DNA of 64,000 nt from the NCBI RefSeq assembly GCF_026210795.1, contig NC_089443.1, forward strand, positions 620,001-684,000, given 5' to 3'. The position numbers and the translations under genes were made by a program. Below the pieces are notes generated by a model. That model worked only from the letters and a program-made list of their open reading frames with translations, was not told the DNA's origin and searched no databases. Positions 35,773-46,224 of the stretch are shown one piece after another; positions within the stretch are counted from its first letter, which is position 1, and each line of letters opens with the position of its first letter. The DNA is from Rhizophagus irregularis. Taxonomy: Eukaryota > Glomeromycota > Glomeromycetes > Glomerales > Glomeraceae.

Positions 35773-36093
35773 CTAATCTGTCTTTCTCTTTTTTGCCTCC
35801 TTAAGGCATTTATCAATGCACTGTTTACATGCATCATTGGCCTCTAAAATTTTCTGCCCGAGTTTTTTACATTGCCAATTATAAACCGTCTGATGCCTTT
35901 TGGCCGCAGTTTCTTTTTTCTTCTCCTTAGTCTTCTTTTTGATTATCCAGTCTATTCCAGTAAAAGTATTTTTATGCATACCACAAATTGTGCAGTCACC
36001 ATGCAGCCGGTAACACCCATTTGTAGTCATATCTTGTATTTCACTAGCTGTCTCAGTTTTCTTCTTGCACTTTAGGCAGTAAAAATGTGTCAT
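35773..36093 (-). CDS. Small zinc-ribbon protein, DUF5679-like
   Basis: A 106-residue basic protein. The N-terminal half carries FYCLKCKKKTET and GDCTICGMHKNTFTG, two CxxC pairs around a NGCYRLHG turn, which is the pattern of DUF5679 zinc ribbons found in large DNA viruses and related elements (recognised by eye). The C-terminal half is Lys-rich with two more Cys (CKQCIDKC). The start is 44 bp from the divergent integrase start at 36138. The stop region GACAGATTAGTACTGYC is also found at 56326-56365 as a gene tail, so this ORF is a conserved component of the element. It appears intact. Confidence 0.68.
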   Translation of the reverse strand: MTHFYCLKCKKKTETASEIQDMTTNGCYRLHGDCTICGMHKNTFTGIDWIIKKKTKEKKKETAAKRHQTVYNWQCKKLGQKILEANDACKQCIDKCLKEAKKRKTD

Positions 36094-36137
36094 CTTAAGA
36101 TTTGAAGTCTAAAACCATTCTTTTAATTTGTCGTAAT

Positions 36138-37229
36138 ATGTCACACTTAGAGAATTACTATAAGTACTACAATCTCTCTGGAATATCAGCATGAATTCTA
36201 AAAGGTGAAGAGCACTACAACCTATACAAAAAGCCCCTAAAGGAAAAGTCAACAGAACGCCCAAAGGTAATTGTATGGAAACCAAATGCAACACATCAGG
36301 CAGATCTTGCAGAGATGCCAGTTGACCTCAAAGGATTCCACTATTTCCTCGTAGTGGTGGAAGTTGCAGGAAAGAGAGTCGATGCAGAACTCCTAAAGGA
36401 TAAGACTGCAAATAGAGTTCTAAATGGATTTGTTAAAATCTACAGAAAAAATCGTATTAAGCCTCCTACACATCGACTGGAAACTGACTCTGGATCAGAA
36501 TTCACCAATGATCAGATACGTAATTTTTTCCTGAACAGCCTAGGGGTGATGATGAGGTTTGGAGAGCCGGGAAGACATAAACAGCAATCATATGCTGAAA
36601 GAGCTATCCAAGCTATCCAAGAACCCCTTCTCAAACAAATGGTGGTACAGGAGTTGAAGACTGGGGTGACATCCGTGAAATGGTCAGAAGATTTCCATAA
36701 TATAGTGAGTAAAGTAAATGAACTCTGGCAAAGAAATCCTCCAAATATTCTAACAGGGTCACCTAAAGTGTCAAAAAAGACGGATCTCCTCTCTGAAGGA
36801 ACACGTGTCAGAGTCAAGTTAGATGAACCTATTTCTGTACTTGGTAACAAACTTCACGGAAAATTCCGTACAGGAGACATAAGATGGAACCCAAACATTC
36901 GTGTAATCAAAAAAATGATACTCTCACCTGAACAACCTCCTACATATCTTCTTAACGGACCACATGGTCGATTAGGTGTATCCAGATGTGCATATACCTG
37001 AAAGGAATTGCAAGTAGTTCCTATTAATGAACGTCCTCCACCTGACTCTGTGATAAGAGGACAACCTGAAAGATTTGTTCCTGAGCAGATACTTTGGCAT
37101 CGCATTAGAAAAGGTCAAGACCAGTATTTGGTTAAGTGGGAGCGCTATCCAGACACTGAGGCTACTTGGGAACCTGCTGACCGGTTGAAGGAGGATGTCC
37201 CTGACTTAATTCGCAAATTTTGGGAATAA
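36138..37229 (+). pseudogene. Maverick/Polinton-like integrase with chromodomain
   Basis: The 364-codon frame is open except for TGA at 36192-36194 and 36999-37001. DDE core: HQADLAEM (D), HRLETDSGSEFT (D) and QQSYAERAIQ (E). A C-terminal chromodomain follows (EQILWHRIRKGQDQYLVKWE, then YPDTEATWEPADRL). The N-terminus (YYKYYNLSG) resembles Polinton integrases, but sequence between the N-terminal part and the core looks deleted relative to the family. It is related to the integrase at 63568-64000, which ends without a chromodomain. Its stop is 25 bp from that of the convergent Gag-like/protease ORF. A chromodomain would direct integration to particular histone marks. Confidence 0.78.
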
Positions 37230-39071
37230 AAAAAAATAGAAGAATTAAAGGGCCTTATTTTTTGTCTCTTCGATTCACGTCAGAAATTATCGGGATAAAA
37301 ACATTCTTCCCATCACAAGTAAGGGCTATATGTTCGCATGATTCATGGACATCATAATTGTAACGTTTCAGACACGTTCGGCTTAATCCAATCTCCCTAT
37401 GCTTGTATCCATCTAAAACTGCAAGATCCTCAGTGATAGCATAATCAGGAGTAAGTTTGATTGACACTCCCTTTACCATGCCGAATATCCTACCTGTTCC
37501 TGAAGCACCAGATATGTTGTATGTAATACTCTTGTCGATATCCAATCTTAATTCCTCAGCAGCTTCTCTCTGAATAAAAGACGCATTAGCACAAGTGTCT
37601 GCTAAACACTGAATTGCTATCCCATTAACCTCCCCATCCAGTGCTAAAAGATCTTTAGTATTCTCCAAACGAGCTATATCAATATCCATAGGATCGTCTT
37701 CCCTGATATCCTCTTCTTGTTCCTCCTCAGCTAAGTCATCTGAAATCTCTGTGACTTTTCTAGCAAACATCATCTCCTTCTAAAGAATCTCACGAAGTAA
37801 TTTCCTAAAGTCTGCAGACCTTAACAGGCTTAATAAGTCATTCTTAGTAACAGCTTTTGCAGGTGTAGACTTACTACCAGTAACTTTCACAGGAATCTTG
37901 ACAGGGGTTGCTTTGCCTTTTAAGGGCACACTAGAAGAGCTAATTGCTGTCTTATTCGGGGACGACTTAAGAAGTTTTGAGATACTCGAACCTACTTTTT
38001 TTTTGACCCAACACGAACCATATAGACATCACCATCTTTTTCTCTCAATTCTACCTTTTCACCAAAACTCACAGTATCAATGTCCATAGCATCATCGTTA
38101 AGATCGAGGTTTCTCATTGCTCGGGCCAAATCCAGATCATCACGTCTATTTTTAGCCTTCTGAAGTTGATTTGTAAGTATTTTAGATGTCCCACGTTTAT
38201 ATCCCATAATAAGATCAATAGCATTTTGATGATCATCCAAAGTCATAACAGGAGTATCAGGGTCATCACCAACATCAGGTTCTACATAACCATCATCCCA
38301 ATCAGGATCCTGATGATCCTGAACAACACGTCTCTGTGGTTTTGGTCGAACAGGTTTAATCTGCTATCTATAAACTGGTGGATTATGAACTGGCCGAGCC
38401 TGTAATTGTTTAAATTGCACCTGGAAATTCTTGGTAAGTTCTTCAGCCTGAGCCTTAAGCAACTCTTGTAATTGTTCTTGAGTAACCTCAGATGACTTTG
38501 ATGTCAGTACGACAGGTTCCTGTTTTTCTAACGGAGGTTGAGTTACATCACTGTAATCTGCTCAAAGTCGCCAATTTCTATCTTGTAACCCCAAGCGCAT
38601 TTCAGCCCTTCTCCGTTCTAAATTTCTCAGATGTTTAACCAAATCATCAGGATTAAGATTACTATACCTTTCTGCTTCAAAAATATTATCAGCCGAAAGA
38701 CCTCTAAAGAACTGGTCGATAATAAGATCATCAGTTAGTTTTAGTAATTTTCCAGCCCTCTTTACAGTTCTATAAAATGCATCAACTGGCTCATTTTCCT
38801 GATAAAGACTGTTAAAACGGATATGTTTCTTTTCATCTAAAATAGTTGGGAATTGTGTTCTAAGCCAATAAAGTGCCTGGTTAGGTTTAACATATCCGCC
38901 GATCTGCGGAATGGAAGGAATGCACCATATATATGGTCATCTAATGACGATCAGTACCAGGTTTATAATTTGGGAAATTAAACACGTAAACCATATAAAT
39001 AATCCCGTGAACCATATAAATAAACACGTGAAGATTATCACTAATAATTGAAAAAAATCTTATTTTCAACA

Positions 39072-41678
39072 ATGGAAATAATGTCCGATAGAGAAAATAT
39101 TACTGACCAAGAAAATATTGACGAATTTCAAATTGAAGAAGTTTCCACTTATCCAATAAACAATAATATTTTGTATCGTGAACGTGTAAATAAAGTCACT
39201 AAACGTAGCTTCAACAATGTAATTATAAAAGAAGGTGTTTATCCTAATGGAACTCAAACTGGACCAAAGAGTCTACAAGATTCAGTAATTTGTAGTAGTA
39301 CCAGCAACAACAAACGAAAAAAAGACCAGTTCAACAATATAAGATTCCACATGGTTATATTGTAGAAACAACTTGGGGACGTGCATCCAAAAAGAAGACT
39401 ATTCGTTGTGAAATTGATTATATTAATGAAATACCACAATTTCGTATTAAATACGGCTCCAACTTTCAATATGTTGTTTTTTCGAGCAAATCTCCATCTG
39501 ATGCAGCATATAATTATGAGAGAGTATGTACTATATAAATTTTTTACTATATAATACTAATTATTAATTAATTGCAGGTATTATTCCTTGCATTTTTTAG
39601 GCTTTAAAACCAGAAACAAAAGCTACTCTTTCAGGTCCTCTTGTGTTTGGATTACAATTAAAAAGTGTAAAAAAAGCACGTGAATCCAGGAAAAGAGGCA
39701 ATTTAATTAAACCAGCCATCAATTGTACTTCATCAACGCTTGAAAAACGTGCAAAAAAAATTGCATCAAAAGTGCGGGCTAGTTTTAATAATGATATCAA
39801 AGGAGTTTATCACCAATCTGACAAAATTGTATTAAAATCAGTTGAATTTTCAGTTAATAAACTGGATTTTCAATTAGATTACGAAGAAGGTGAAAACCAA
39901 ATGGAAAAAGGTCATCAACTTCAATCTATAGTGAAAGCTATAGATCAAGGACAAATACCAAGAGATTCTTATCGAGATTTAGCTGCTGCAGAGCATCATT
40001 TACCACGTGAAAATACTGTTTCTAATGAGCGAATTGCAATTACCAAACATATGAATAAAATAATTAAATTTTCGTTGGTGAATATGAAAGATAAAAATGA
40101 ATTAAATAATATTACATCTCAAGAACCAGATATTACGAACCCTGAGATTGTACAAGAAGTTATTAATACTATGGGATTAGGAATTCGTCGTAGTGCAAAA
40201 GATATTTTGGTCTATTTAATTCCTCAATTGCAAAAACAGCAGATCTTAAAATCATCAGATCCAATTATACATCTGCGTGTTTCTGGAGATGGTAGAAATG
40301 TTGGACGGAAGATCAAACATATCATGGTGACATTTATGATTTTAAACCATGAAAATCGACATCACCATGCAGATTATCATTACACTGTGGCATTATATCC
40401 TGGTACTGAAAAATACGATACGCTTAAATTTATGTTAAGTCTCTTTATTAATGAACTAAAATCATTCAAAGAAAATGGGTTAGAAGTCTCAGGAATTTTG
40501 TGGAAATTTGAACTATACTTCAGTTCCGATTGGAAATTTTTGGCTATTTGTCTTGGATTAAATGGCCCTACTGCAAACTATTTTTGCCCCTGGTGCGGTT
40601 GTTCAAAGAATCAAATCGGAGATTTGAATAAAAATTGGTGTATTGAAAAAAGTATAGATCAACTTATAACAAACTATAATGAAATCAACAGGACCCCGAA
40701 ATATACATAAAAGGGTCAGGTCAGAGTTTGCGTATAATGAGTCAAAAAAATCATGTAGATCATTCCTTTTATGGATAATCCCAGCCAAAATAATATTTCC
40801 TAATTTAGATAATGGCTGAAGTTATCGTAATTCCGGCCCTGAAAGAATGCGTATTTTGGACCACTTCTGGACCTGACCTCTACATATATATTTCGGGGTC
40901 CTAAATCAACGGACATATTAATCCTCCTCTCTTTAGTATGATTCCAATAGAAAACATAATCTTTGATGAATTACATGCTCTCTTACGAATTACTGATAGA
41001 CTCTGGGAATTGATGCTTGCAGAAATCCAAGAAAATGGTTTGTTTAATGATCTGACACAAAGTGTTATTTTGGGTGAAATGCAAAGATTAAAAGTGTCTT
41101 TTCACTTCTGGGAAGATGAAAAATCTCACGTTTGGAAATATACATCTCTTATGGGAGATGACAAAAAAACTGTTTTGCAGTTTTTTAATTTAAAATTACT
41201 CTTCAAACCTTCTCGTGCAGAATTAATTCGTAAGCTTTGGGATGGATTTTATGAATTGTATTGTGCCCTCCGAAATAAAAATACAGATCCAGCACAATTA
41301 AAGCAGCAATCTCTTGAGTGGTTATCTCTGTTTCTCACTCCATCACAAGGAAATCCTTCTCGTCCAAAAACATATGTTCGAGGATTATATATGCCAAATC
41401 AGATAACCCCTTATATGCATGCATTGGTTTATCACGGGTGGGAACTTTTAGAAAAGCATAAAAGATGGGGTTTTAAAGCATTTTCTTGTTCTGCTGTCGA
41501 GAAAAAGAACCATAATCAAGTCTCTACTTTTTTTCGTAAAACACTCAAAAATGGTGGTGATTTGCTTAAACGAAAATCCGCAATACAGAAGATAATAGAA
41601 TATGAAAATAGATCACTTTATTTTAATTACAATGTATTATTCAAATCTCCAAAAGTTAAGAGAATTCGCATTAAATAA
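39072..41678 (+). pseudogene. Transposase (KDZ/Plavaka-like), frameshifted and MITE-hit
   Basis: Exon 1 is 39072-39523 and exon 2 is 39601-41678. The first ~95 codons (MEIMSDRENITDQENIDEFQ) go out of frame in an A7 run at 39316-39322, after which KIPHGYIVETTWGRASKKK reads to the intron. Core motifs: IHLRVSGDGRNVGRKIKHIM, FSSDWKFLAICLGLNGPTAN with YFCPWCGCSK (zinc pair), DELHALLRITDRLWELM, FHFWEDEKS, TPYMHALVYHGWELLEKH and CSAVEKKNHNQVS. These suggest a DDE/DDD nuclease with a Cys-rich insert. A 213-bp MITE at 40690-40902 interrupts it; removing the MITE and one 8-bp duplication leaves an open frame. With one frameshift plus one insertion this copy cannot make a full transposase. Confidence 0.75.
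40690..40902. mobile_element. 213-bp hAT-type MITE with 8-bp duplication
   Basis: Target duplication AAATCAAC at 40682-40689 and 40903-40910. TIRs of about 34 bp begin AGGACCCCGAAATATA on both sides. The interior contains CGTAATTCCGGCCCTGAAAG and GTAGATCATTCC, also seen in partial form at 1309-1375 and 44930-45060. The 8-bp duplication suggests hAT-type mobilisation. Confidence 0.88.
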
Positions 41679-41880
41679 AAAGAACAATTATATTTTATTA
41701 ATTAATTTTATTTAATAAATACTTTTATTTATTTAGGCGCATTTTTGTATTTGGTTAGTTATTGTAGTTAATTAATATATTGCAATAAATTTTTATTAAC
41801 GTGTTTTACCAATTTTAATTTTTTATTTTTATTTTTTTTTTACTCTAATAAGTGATAGAGTAAATACTATATGTCTATAA

Positions 41881-42561
41881 CTATAATACAAAGGATTGTG
41901 AAATATAAAAATTGAAATATATATACCCTGCTGTACATAAATTTCCATTAATTTCTCTTGATACACGTTTTTTCCATTCCACTAAAATTTCCCCACGCGA
42001 AAATTTTGGCCGCCTAGTTTTCTTGTAATTTTTAGATTGTTGATGAATCAATTGCTCAAGAGGATCTATTTCTTCTGATTGATTATGTGAATTAGAATTC
42101 CACGGAGTAGGATTCAAACATACAACATACGTTTCTTGTTTTTGCGAATAACCTTTTTTTCCCCATTGATCAGAATTCAAAATTTCACTTAAAATTTGAT
42201 ATGCACCATCACCATGAAAGATACATTTGTAATTTCCTTTTGCTTTAGAATAATAATGAATATGCCCGGAAAAAATGGAAAAAAAAATACTTTCAGGACA
42301 TGGTATAGATACCAACTTCTTTCCCATAGACCTAAAATTTAAAACCAATTTTTTGTGTATCTCCATCACCAAAATTTCTTTAAATTCGGAAATTGTATTA
42401 GCAGGCACATCATCAAGACCTTGGCGTTGATTATATTTTTTAATTACCCTAGTGTGTTGTGTTAAGCCTCGCGAACTTTTGAATTGTCTTCCACAAGTGG
42501 AACACAGAAAGAAGTTACTTGGTGGAGGAGTATGGGGAGGAGTATGAGGAACCGTTATCAT
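41881..42561 (-). CDS. C2H2 zinc-finger accessory protein of the transposon
   Basis: The readable part gives about 226 residues. The N-terminus is Pro-rich, then a C2H2 finger CSTCGRQFKSSRGLTQHTRV, then a domain with SGHIHYYSKAKGNYKCIFHG and GDGAYQILSEILNSDQWGKK, and a basic tail (RRPKFSRGEILVEWKKRVSR). The last visible codons run into GGGTATATAT and a later TTATAG, so a 3' exon of a few codons is likely and the true end may be just past 41881. It faces the transposase tail-to-tail inside the TIRs. I infer a DNA-binding accessory role; no specific function is known to me. Confidence 0.6.
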   Translation of the reverse strand: MITVPHTPPHTPPPSNFFLCSTCGRQFKSSRGLTQHTRVIKKYNQRQGLDDVPANTISEFKEILVMEIHKKLVLNFRSMGKKLVSIPCPESIFFSIFSGHIHYYSKAKGNYKCIFHGDGAYQILSEILNSDQWGKKGYSQKQETYVVCLNPTPWNSNSHNQSEEIDPLEQLIHQQSKNYKKTRRPKFSRGEILVEWKKRVSREINGNLCTAGYIYFNFYISQSFVL

Positions 42562-43141
42562 GCTGATGGGTAAAAGAGTGAACGGCTGTTGATGAATAAA
42601 AAGTTAATAAATTTGACTATATAATTAATTAGTTTCATATTTACTATTAGAAAAAGCTGGTTTTTAAATACTAGTACCGTAACTATATAAAACTTTACAA
42701 ACAAAACGCGTCCAGCTCTTATAAAATGTATAAATGCAGTTCTTCTTCGTTAAACTCTATGAAAAGAGATATTTGTAAGTTATTTTCAATAAAAGTTTTG
42801 GCTTATAATCGCACAGCTTTGTCATTTTCTTCACCTTCAGAATCCGATGGGTTTTTGCCAAATCTAATGGGTTTTTTTTTTATTAGGGTGTTTTGAGGTG
42901 TTTACGAGGTATTCTTAGGTATTTAGATGAGGATCAACACGTTTATTGACCAATAAAATTTGAAAATTTGTCACACACGAATTCCTAAATAGGGTCCAAA
43001 ATCTGCAGATCGGCGGATATGATACCTGGAAAAACTATAGGATGATTATCATTAGCAGCAACACCAGCATCAGCAGTAGCTGGAGCAGCTCTATCTGTCG
43101 GATGAGCACCAGCACTTGATTGAATTTGCTCGGGTATTTCC

Positions 43142-43450
43142 ATCCCTAAAGAACGTAAACATTTACTTGTACCTGGTGTATTAGCCAAAAATGCAGATAC
43201 CTGGATTAAATATGTCTTTCGGGAAGCTTATGGACTTTCTGGTAAAACCTTAGGAGCTGACTTTCAGGACTTCTTAGCAAAAGTACAGGGTAGGACTGCA
43301 AAGACTGAAACTCTGAAAACTGAGAATGTGAAGGAGTTATTCTCCCGATATGAAGCCCTGAAGTCTAGTCACCCTCTGGATAATAAAAAAATAATAGAAG
43401 GTATTGAAGTCCTTCTACAGATCTTTTCTAAGAGTCATATGGACCGTTGA
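43142..43450 (+). pseudogene. Partial unrecognised protein, plus strand
   Basis: An open frame without an ATG reads IPKERKHLLVPGVLAKNADT, then WIKYVFREAYGLSGKTLGAD and a helix-rich tail ending SKSHMDR at TGA 43448. It overlaps, on the other strand, the proposed Gag-like N-terminus. Composition favours real coding. It is cut off on the left. Its tail faces the minus-strand gene ending at 43467, only 16 bp away, in the compact style of this element. Confidence 0.4.
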
Positions 43451-43466
43451 GCATTACAAGTAGGGA

Positions 43467-44027
43467 TTAATAGTATCTTGTGAGAATATCAAGTAATTCG
43501 TCTGCAGAAGCTCTAAGAATCATAGCACTTTTTTTACGGCCTTCAAAGTCAATCCTTAACATCTTAGCCTTCAACCCTATTGCTCCTAAAGCACGAGAAG
43601 CAAAGTTCTTAGTCATTGGATTACTTACATGATTTACATAGTTCTCATAGAATGTAGTGAAAGGCTTGTCAATACCATCTGAATATGTATCCCTTAGAAA
43701 TTGATATAAAGCAATTTCTCCACTGTCACAACCTATGGCTATAAGCTGTTCGAGAAGTCACTTCCTAATATCTTCATATGGCTCTCTGTCTATAATTTTC
43801 ATATCCAGTCTTTGTGTGAACAATTGTGTAAAGTCCACATTACTTGCCTGATGAATGATCTGAACTAACTTATCCCTAGCAAGTCCCAAGGCTTGTAGAG
43901 GGTCATTCTCGTCACTAATCTTCTTTATAATCTGTCTATATAATACACTGGATAATCCTCTATGTGCTGTTTTTGGAGTGATTACTCCACAGTTTTGGCA
44001 CTGGTTTATTACGATTGATGTTGACAT
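43467..44027 (-). pseudogene. Unrecognised Maverick-like element protein with a TGA
   Basis: A 187-codon frame with one in-frame TGA at 43758-43760. The N-terminus has INQCQNCGVITPKTAHRGLS (a CxxC pair). The middle is helical (DPLQALGLARDKLVQIIHQA), and the end reads LRIDFEGRKKSAMILRASAD. The start is 28 bp from the stop of the next gene upstream on the same strand, so the genes are packed as in an operon-like series. Its function is unknown; a structural or DNA-binding role in the element is possible. Confidence 0.5.
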
Positions 44028-44054
44028 GGAAAAGAATTATTTAAAATTAAGTAA

Positions 44055-44636
44055 CTATTCAGAGCAGTCCTTGCACAACTTGTCCGTTAAGTCACTTGAG
44101 CTTACAGGCATGAGACATTCCCTACACAACTCAATATTAAGCTCTGCAAGTCTCAGGATATGGTCCTCCAAAGTTCGTGGACGACCAGAAGGACCGGAGG
44201 AAGGTATCCCATTAGTCATATCCTGCTGTAAGATAAAATCATCATATTCATCTTGGTCAGCCTGAATAGCAGCCCTGATTTCTTGTATATCATTAAAAGT
44301 TAATCGCTGGCCATCAAGATTTTTCTCATTATAGCGTGTTTCATTGATGATTTCCTCTATAAGCTCCTCTTCTTCATAATGGACAAGGTAGTAGTCCTCA
44401 ACTACCTCATAGTCACTCTCAATCAGTCTATGATATGTTCTAGTACCACATCAAACATAACGTCCTGTATCTGTATTTAAATACACAGGTTGCTCCTCAG
44501 GTGGAGGTGCAGTTTGTCTATAGACAAGCCTTCCATCAATATAATCATGGGATTCCATAACTATTCGATTAAAAGTATCTCCACCAATAATAATTGGACG
44601 TCCAGTTATAGGGTTAGCTATATAAGGGTAAGACAT
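44055..44636 (-). pseudogene. 2-cysteine-adaptor-like, zinc-binding element protein
   Basis: A 194-codon frame with TGA at 44451-44453. The N-terminus reads MSYPYIANPITGRPIIIGGD followed by TFNRIV, close to the NPxTGRxIxxGGxTYNxL pattern of the 2-cysteine adaptor domain known from large DNA viruses, though the flanking Cys are not obvious. The C-terminus has CRECLMPVSSSDLTDKLCKD, a four-Cys zinc site. The middle is very acidic (EEEELIEEII). A TCTTCAATTT box lies about 40 bp upstream. The adaptor assignment is by pattern only. Confidence 0.5.
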
Positions 44637-44699
44637 GTCTTTTTTCTGTATGTGTCTACATACCTAATAGTTTTCTTCAATTTATAATAACCAAGTGAT

Positions 44700-44815
44700 A
44701 TGGTCATCAGTCCTTATCAAAAAATACAAGAATACCTGATGATAAGGTTACATGGTCATCAGTCCTTGTCGAGAAATGATAGGATACCTGATGAATAAGT
44801 TACTGGATTATTGGC
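44700..44815. repeat. Two tandem ~55-bp units
   Basis: GGTCATCAGTCCTTATC ... ATACCTGATGATAAGGTTA is repeated as GGTCATCAGTCCTTGTC ... ATACCTGATGAATAAGTTA. It sits in the gap between element genes; the rest of 44640-45151 has a partial relative of the 40690 MITE at about 44930-45060 and no gene. Confidence 0.7.
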
Positions 44816-45151
44816 CTAGAATGCATTCATAGAAAAACTATGGATTTTATTACAGAAAATGTGAACGGAGTTCATGTCATGTGATACCCTGAACAAATGT
44901 GTAGAGTGTCACGTGATTTCATGCGGTACGTAGATCATTTCCTTTTTGGGCGATTTCCATTCCACAAAAAATCGATTTTGGTAAAAATGCGTTTGGAATC
45001 TTGTATAACATAAATTTCCTTTTTCGGTAATTCGGGATTACGCGGTAATGCCGGCCGGATCTATACACGTGACATCCAATGGACGTCCGGGAGGTGTCAG
45101 GTGGGTTTACATTTATAATATAAAAAATATAAATCTGCAAGTACAAAATGC

Positions 45152-45568
45152 TTACTCCTGTTGAGTCCATTCATTCCACTCCCAGTTCAGTCCCCAAGGA
45201 TCGCCTCCCCATCTATGTTCACTTAATGCATACTCTATGGTTTCCCTCTCTTGGGGGTTCACGACCATTTCATTCCTAAGCATTTTCTCCATAATATAAA
45301 GCTGATTCTCGGTAAGGCGGTCTATCCATCTTTTATAGAAGTCATTTACATCTTCAAACGTTATCCAGTCAATATTCCCTTTTTCAAATGGCTTTCCAAG
45401 AGCTTGGACATGCCCAATTGTAGTAGCGTAATTTTTCCATCTCTAATATGCTTCTTGACAAACCTCCTACCACCACACACTATCTACCTTACTCGCTGCA
45501 ATAAGGTCAGTATCTGGAATTTTTGTAACAATGCGTTCGACTATTTTTACTGGTAACTGGTCCAACAT
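45152..45568 (-). pseudogene. F-box protein of the Maverick-like element, two stops
   Basis: A 139-codon frame starting MLDQLPVKIVERIVTKIPDT, with DLIAASKVDSVWW following: a clear F-box (L-P-x-x-I-V-x-x-I, then D-L-I-A-A-S-K-V). TAG codons interrupt it just after VWW and again after QEAY. The rest is Trp/Glu-rich with no repeats. It lies among element genes, on the same strand and with the same TCTTCAATTA box about 30 bp upstream, so it belongs to the element rather than to the host. The other element has a different F-box-like ORF at 55789. Confidence 0.62.
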
Positions 45569-45650
45569 GATGTTATGTTACTTATACTATAGCTATCTTC
45601 AATTACTGTATGCCTATTACACATGTAAACTAAATTCATATAGGAGCCGC

Positions 45651-46111
45651 TTATGCAAGAAGTTCTGCTAAGGTTTTCTCAGCCTCATTTGTAGTGACAG
45701 CTCGCTTTGGGGGACCTGTTGATGAGTCCTTAATCACATTATAATACAACTCAAAGAGGGCCTCAAGCTTGTCCAGGAGATCTTGTTTATTCTTGTATGA
45801 TTCACGAATCTTTGCTATCTTAGCAGTATATGCTGCATTATCTGGGAATAGTTTTCTGGCCACGAACTTCACATATGATACAGGAGATTTTGCCATCTGG
45901 ATTCTCTTGATATACTTCACATGATCCTGGACAAGGTAGCTGGTTTTATTAAACCCAGATATTAATGCAACTACCATAATATCTTTCAATGCACGAGGAC
46001 AGTTTCATCAGAGACAATGGTGAACTGATTGCGTGTTGCATCATAAATAACTTCATCACTAATGCTGTCAGTGCTGTTAATAATGCTTGCTAATTCAGTA
46101 TATGTTGACAT
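45651..46111 (-). pseudogene. Unrecognised element protein with one frameshift
   Basis: Starts MSTYTELASIINSTDSISDE and goes out of frame in a CC run near 45999-46003, then continues RALKDIMVVALISGFNKTSY to LAELLA. It is about 153 residues in all, mostly helical and lysine-rich, with no cysteines of note. A TCTTCAAATT box stands about 40 bp before the start. A single missing C would explain the break. Function unknown. Confidence 0.5.
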
Positions 46112-46224
46112 GATTCCTTATACTTTTTTGTACTTTGTAATAAATAGGAATCTTCAAATTGACTTTACATTCAAGCAAGAAAAAATATATATACCTACTG
46201 TAAACCCAACCGCATTCTTGGCAA

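Larger units (their letters stand above)
38892..43020. mobile_element. 4.1-kb TIR transposon with transposase and C2H2 genes
   Basis: Terminal inverted repeats ATATCCGCCGATCTGCGGAA (38892) and ...TCTGCAGATCGGCGGATAT (43020). It lies inside the Gag-like ORF. The two internal genes are convergent (39072-41678 plus, 41881-42561 minus). The target duplication is uncertain: ATAT sits at both tips and could be either TIR or duplication. A related short MITE occurs at 3997-9099. The superfamily is not certain; the transposase looks like the KDZ (Kyakuja-Dileera-Zisupton) or Plavaka-like groups known in fungi, by recollection. Confidence 0.7.
37255..43188 (-). pseudogene. Gag-like/retropepsin ORF split by a transposon
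   Basis: The N-terminal piece 43188-43021 (MANTPGTSKCLRSLGMEIPE, then an Ala/Pro-rich part) and the main piece 38891-37255 are separated by the TIR transposon. The main piece reads QALYWLRTQFPTILDEKK, then AFYRTVKRAGKLLKLTDDLI and FFRGLSADNIFEAERYSNLN, a pattern like retrotransposon Gag. A C-terminal aspartic protease follows with GIAIQCLADTCANASFI (DTC in place of DTG/DSG). Lesions: TGA near 38562, TAG near 38363, a frameshift in an A9 run at 37995-38003 and TAG at 37780-37782. No reverse transcriptase or RNase H is nearby, so this is not a standard Gypsy polyprotein. The join at the transposon would be PGI/VKPNQ, approximately. Confidence 0.65.

Noticed and set aside
38892-43020. A definite target duplication ATAT for the 4.1-kb transposon
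   Set aside because: ATAT at the two tips is self-complementary and could be part of the inverted repeat; the Gag-like frame does not settle it.
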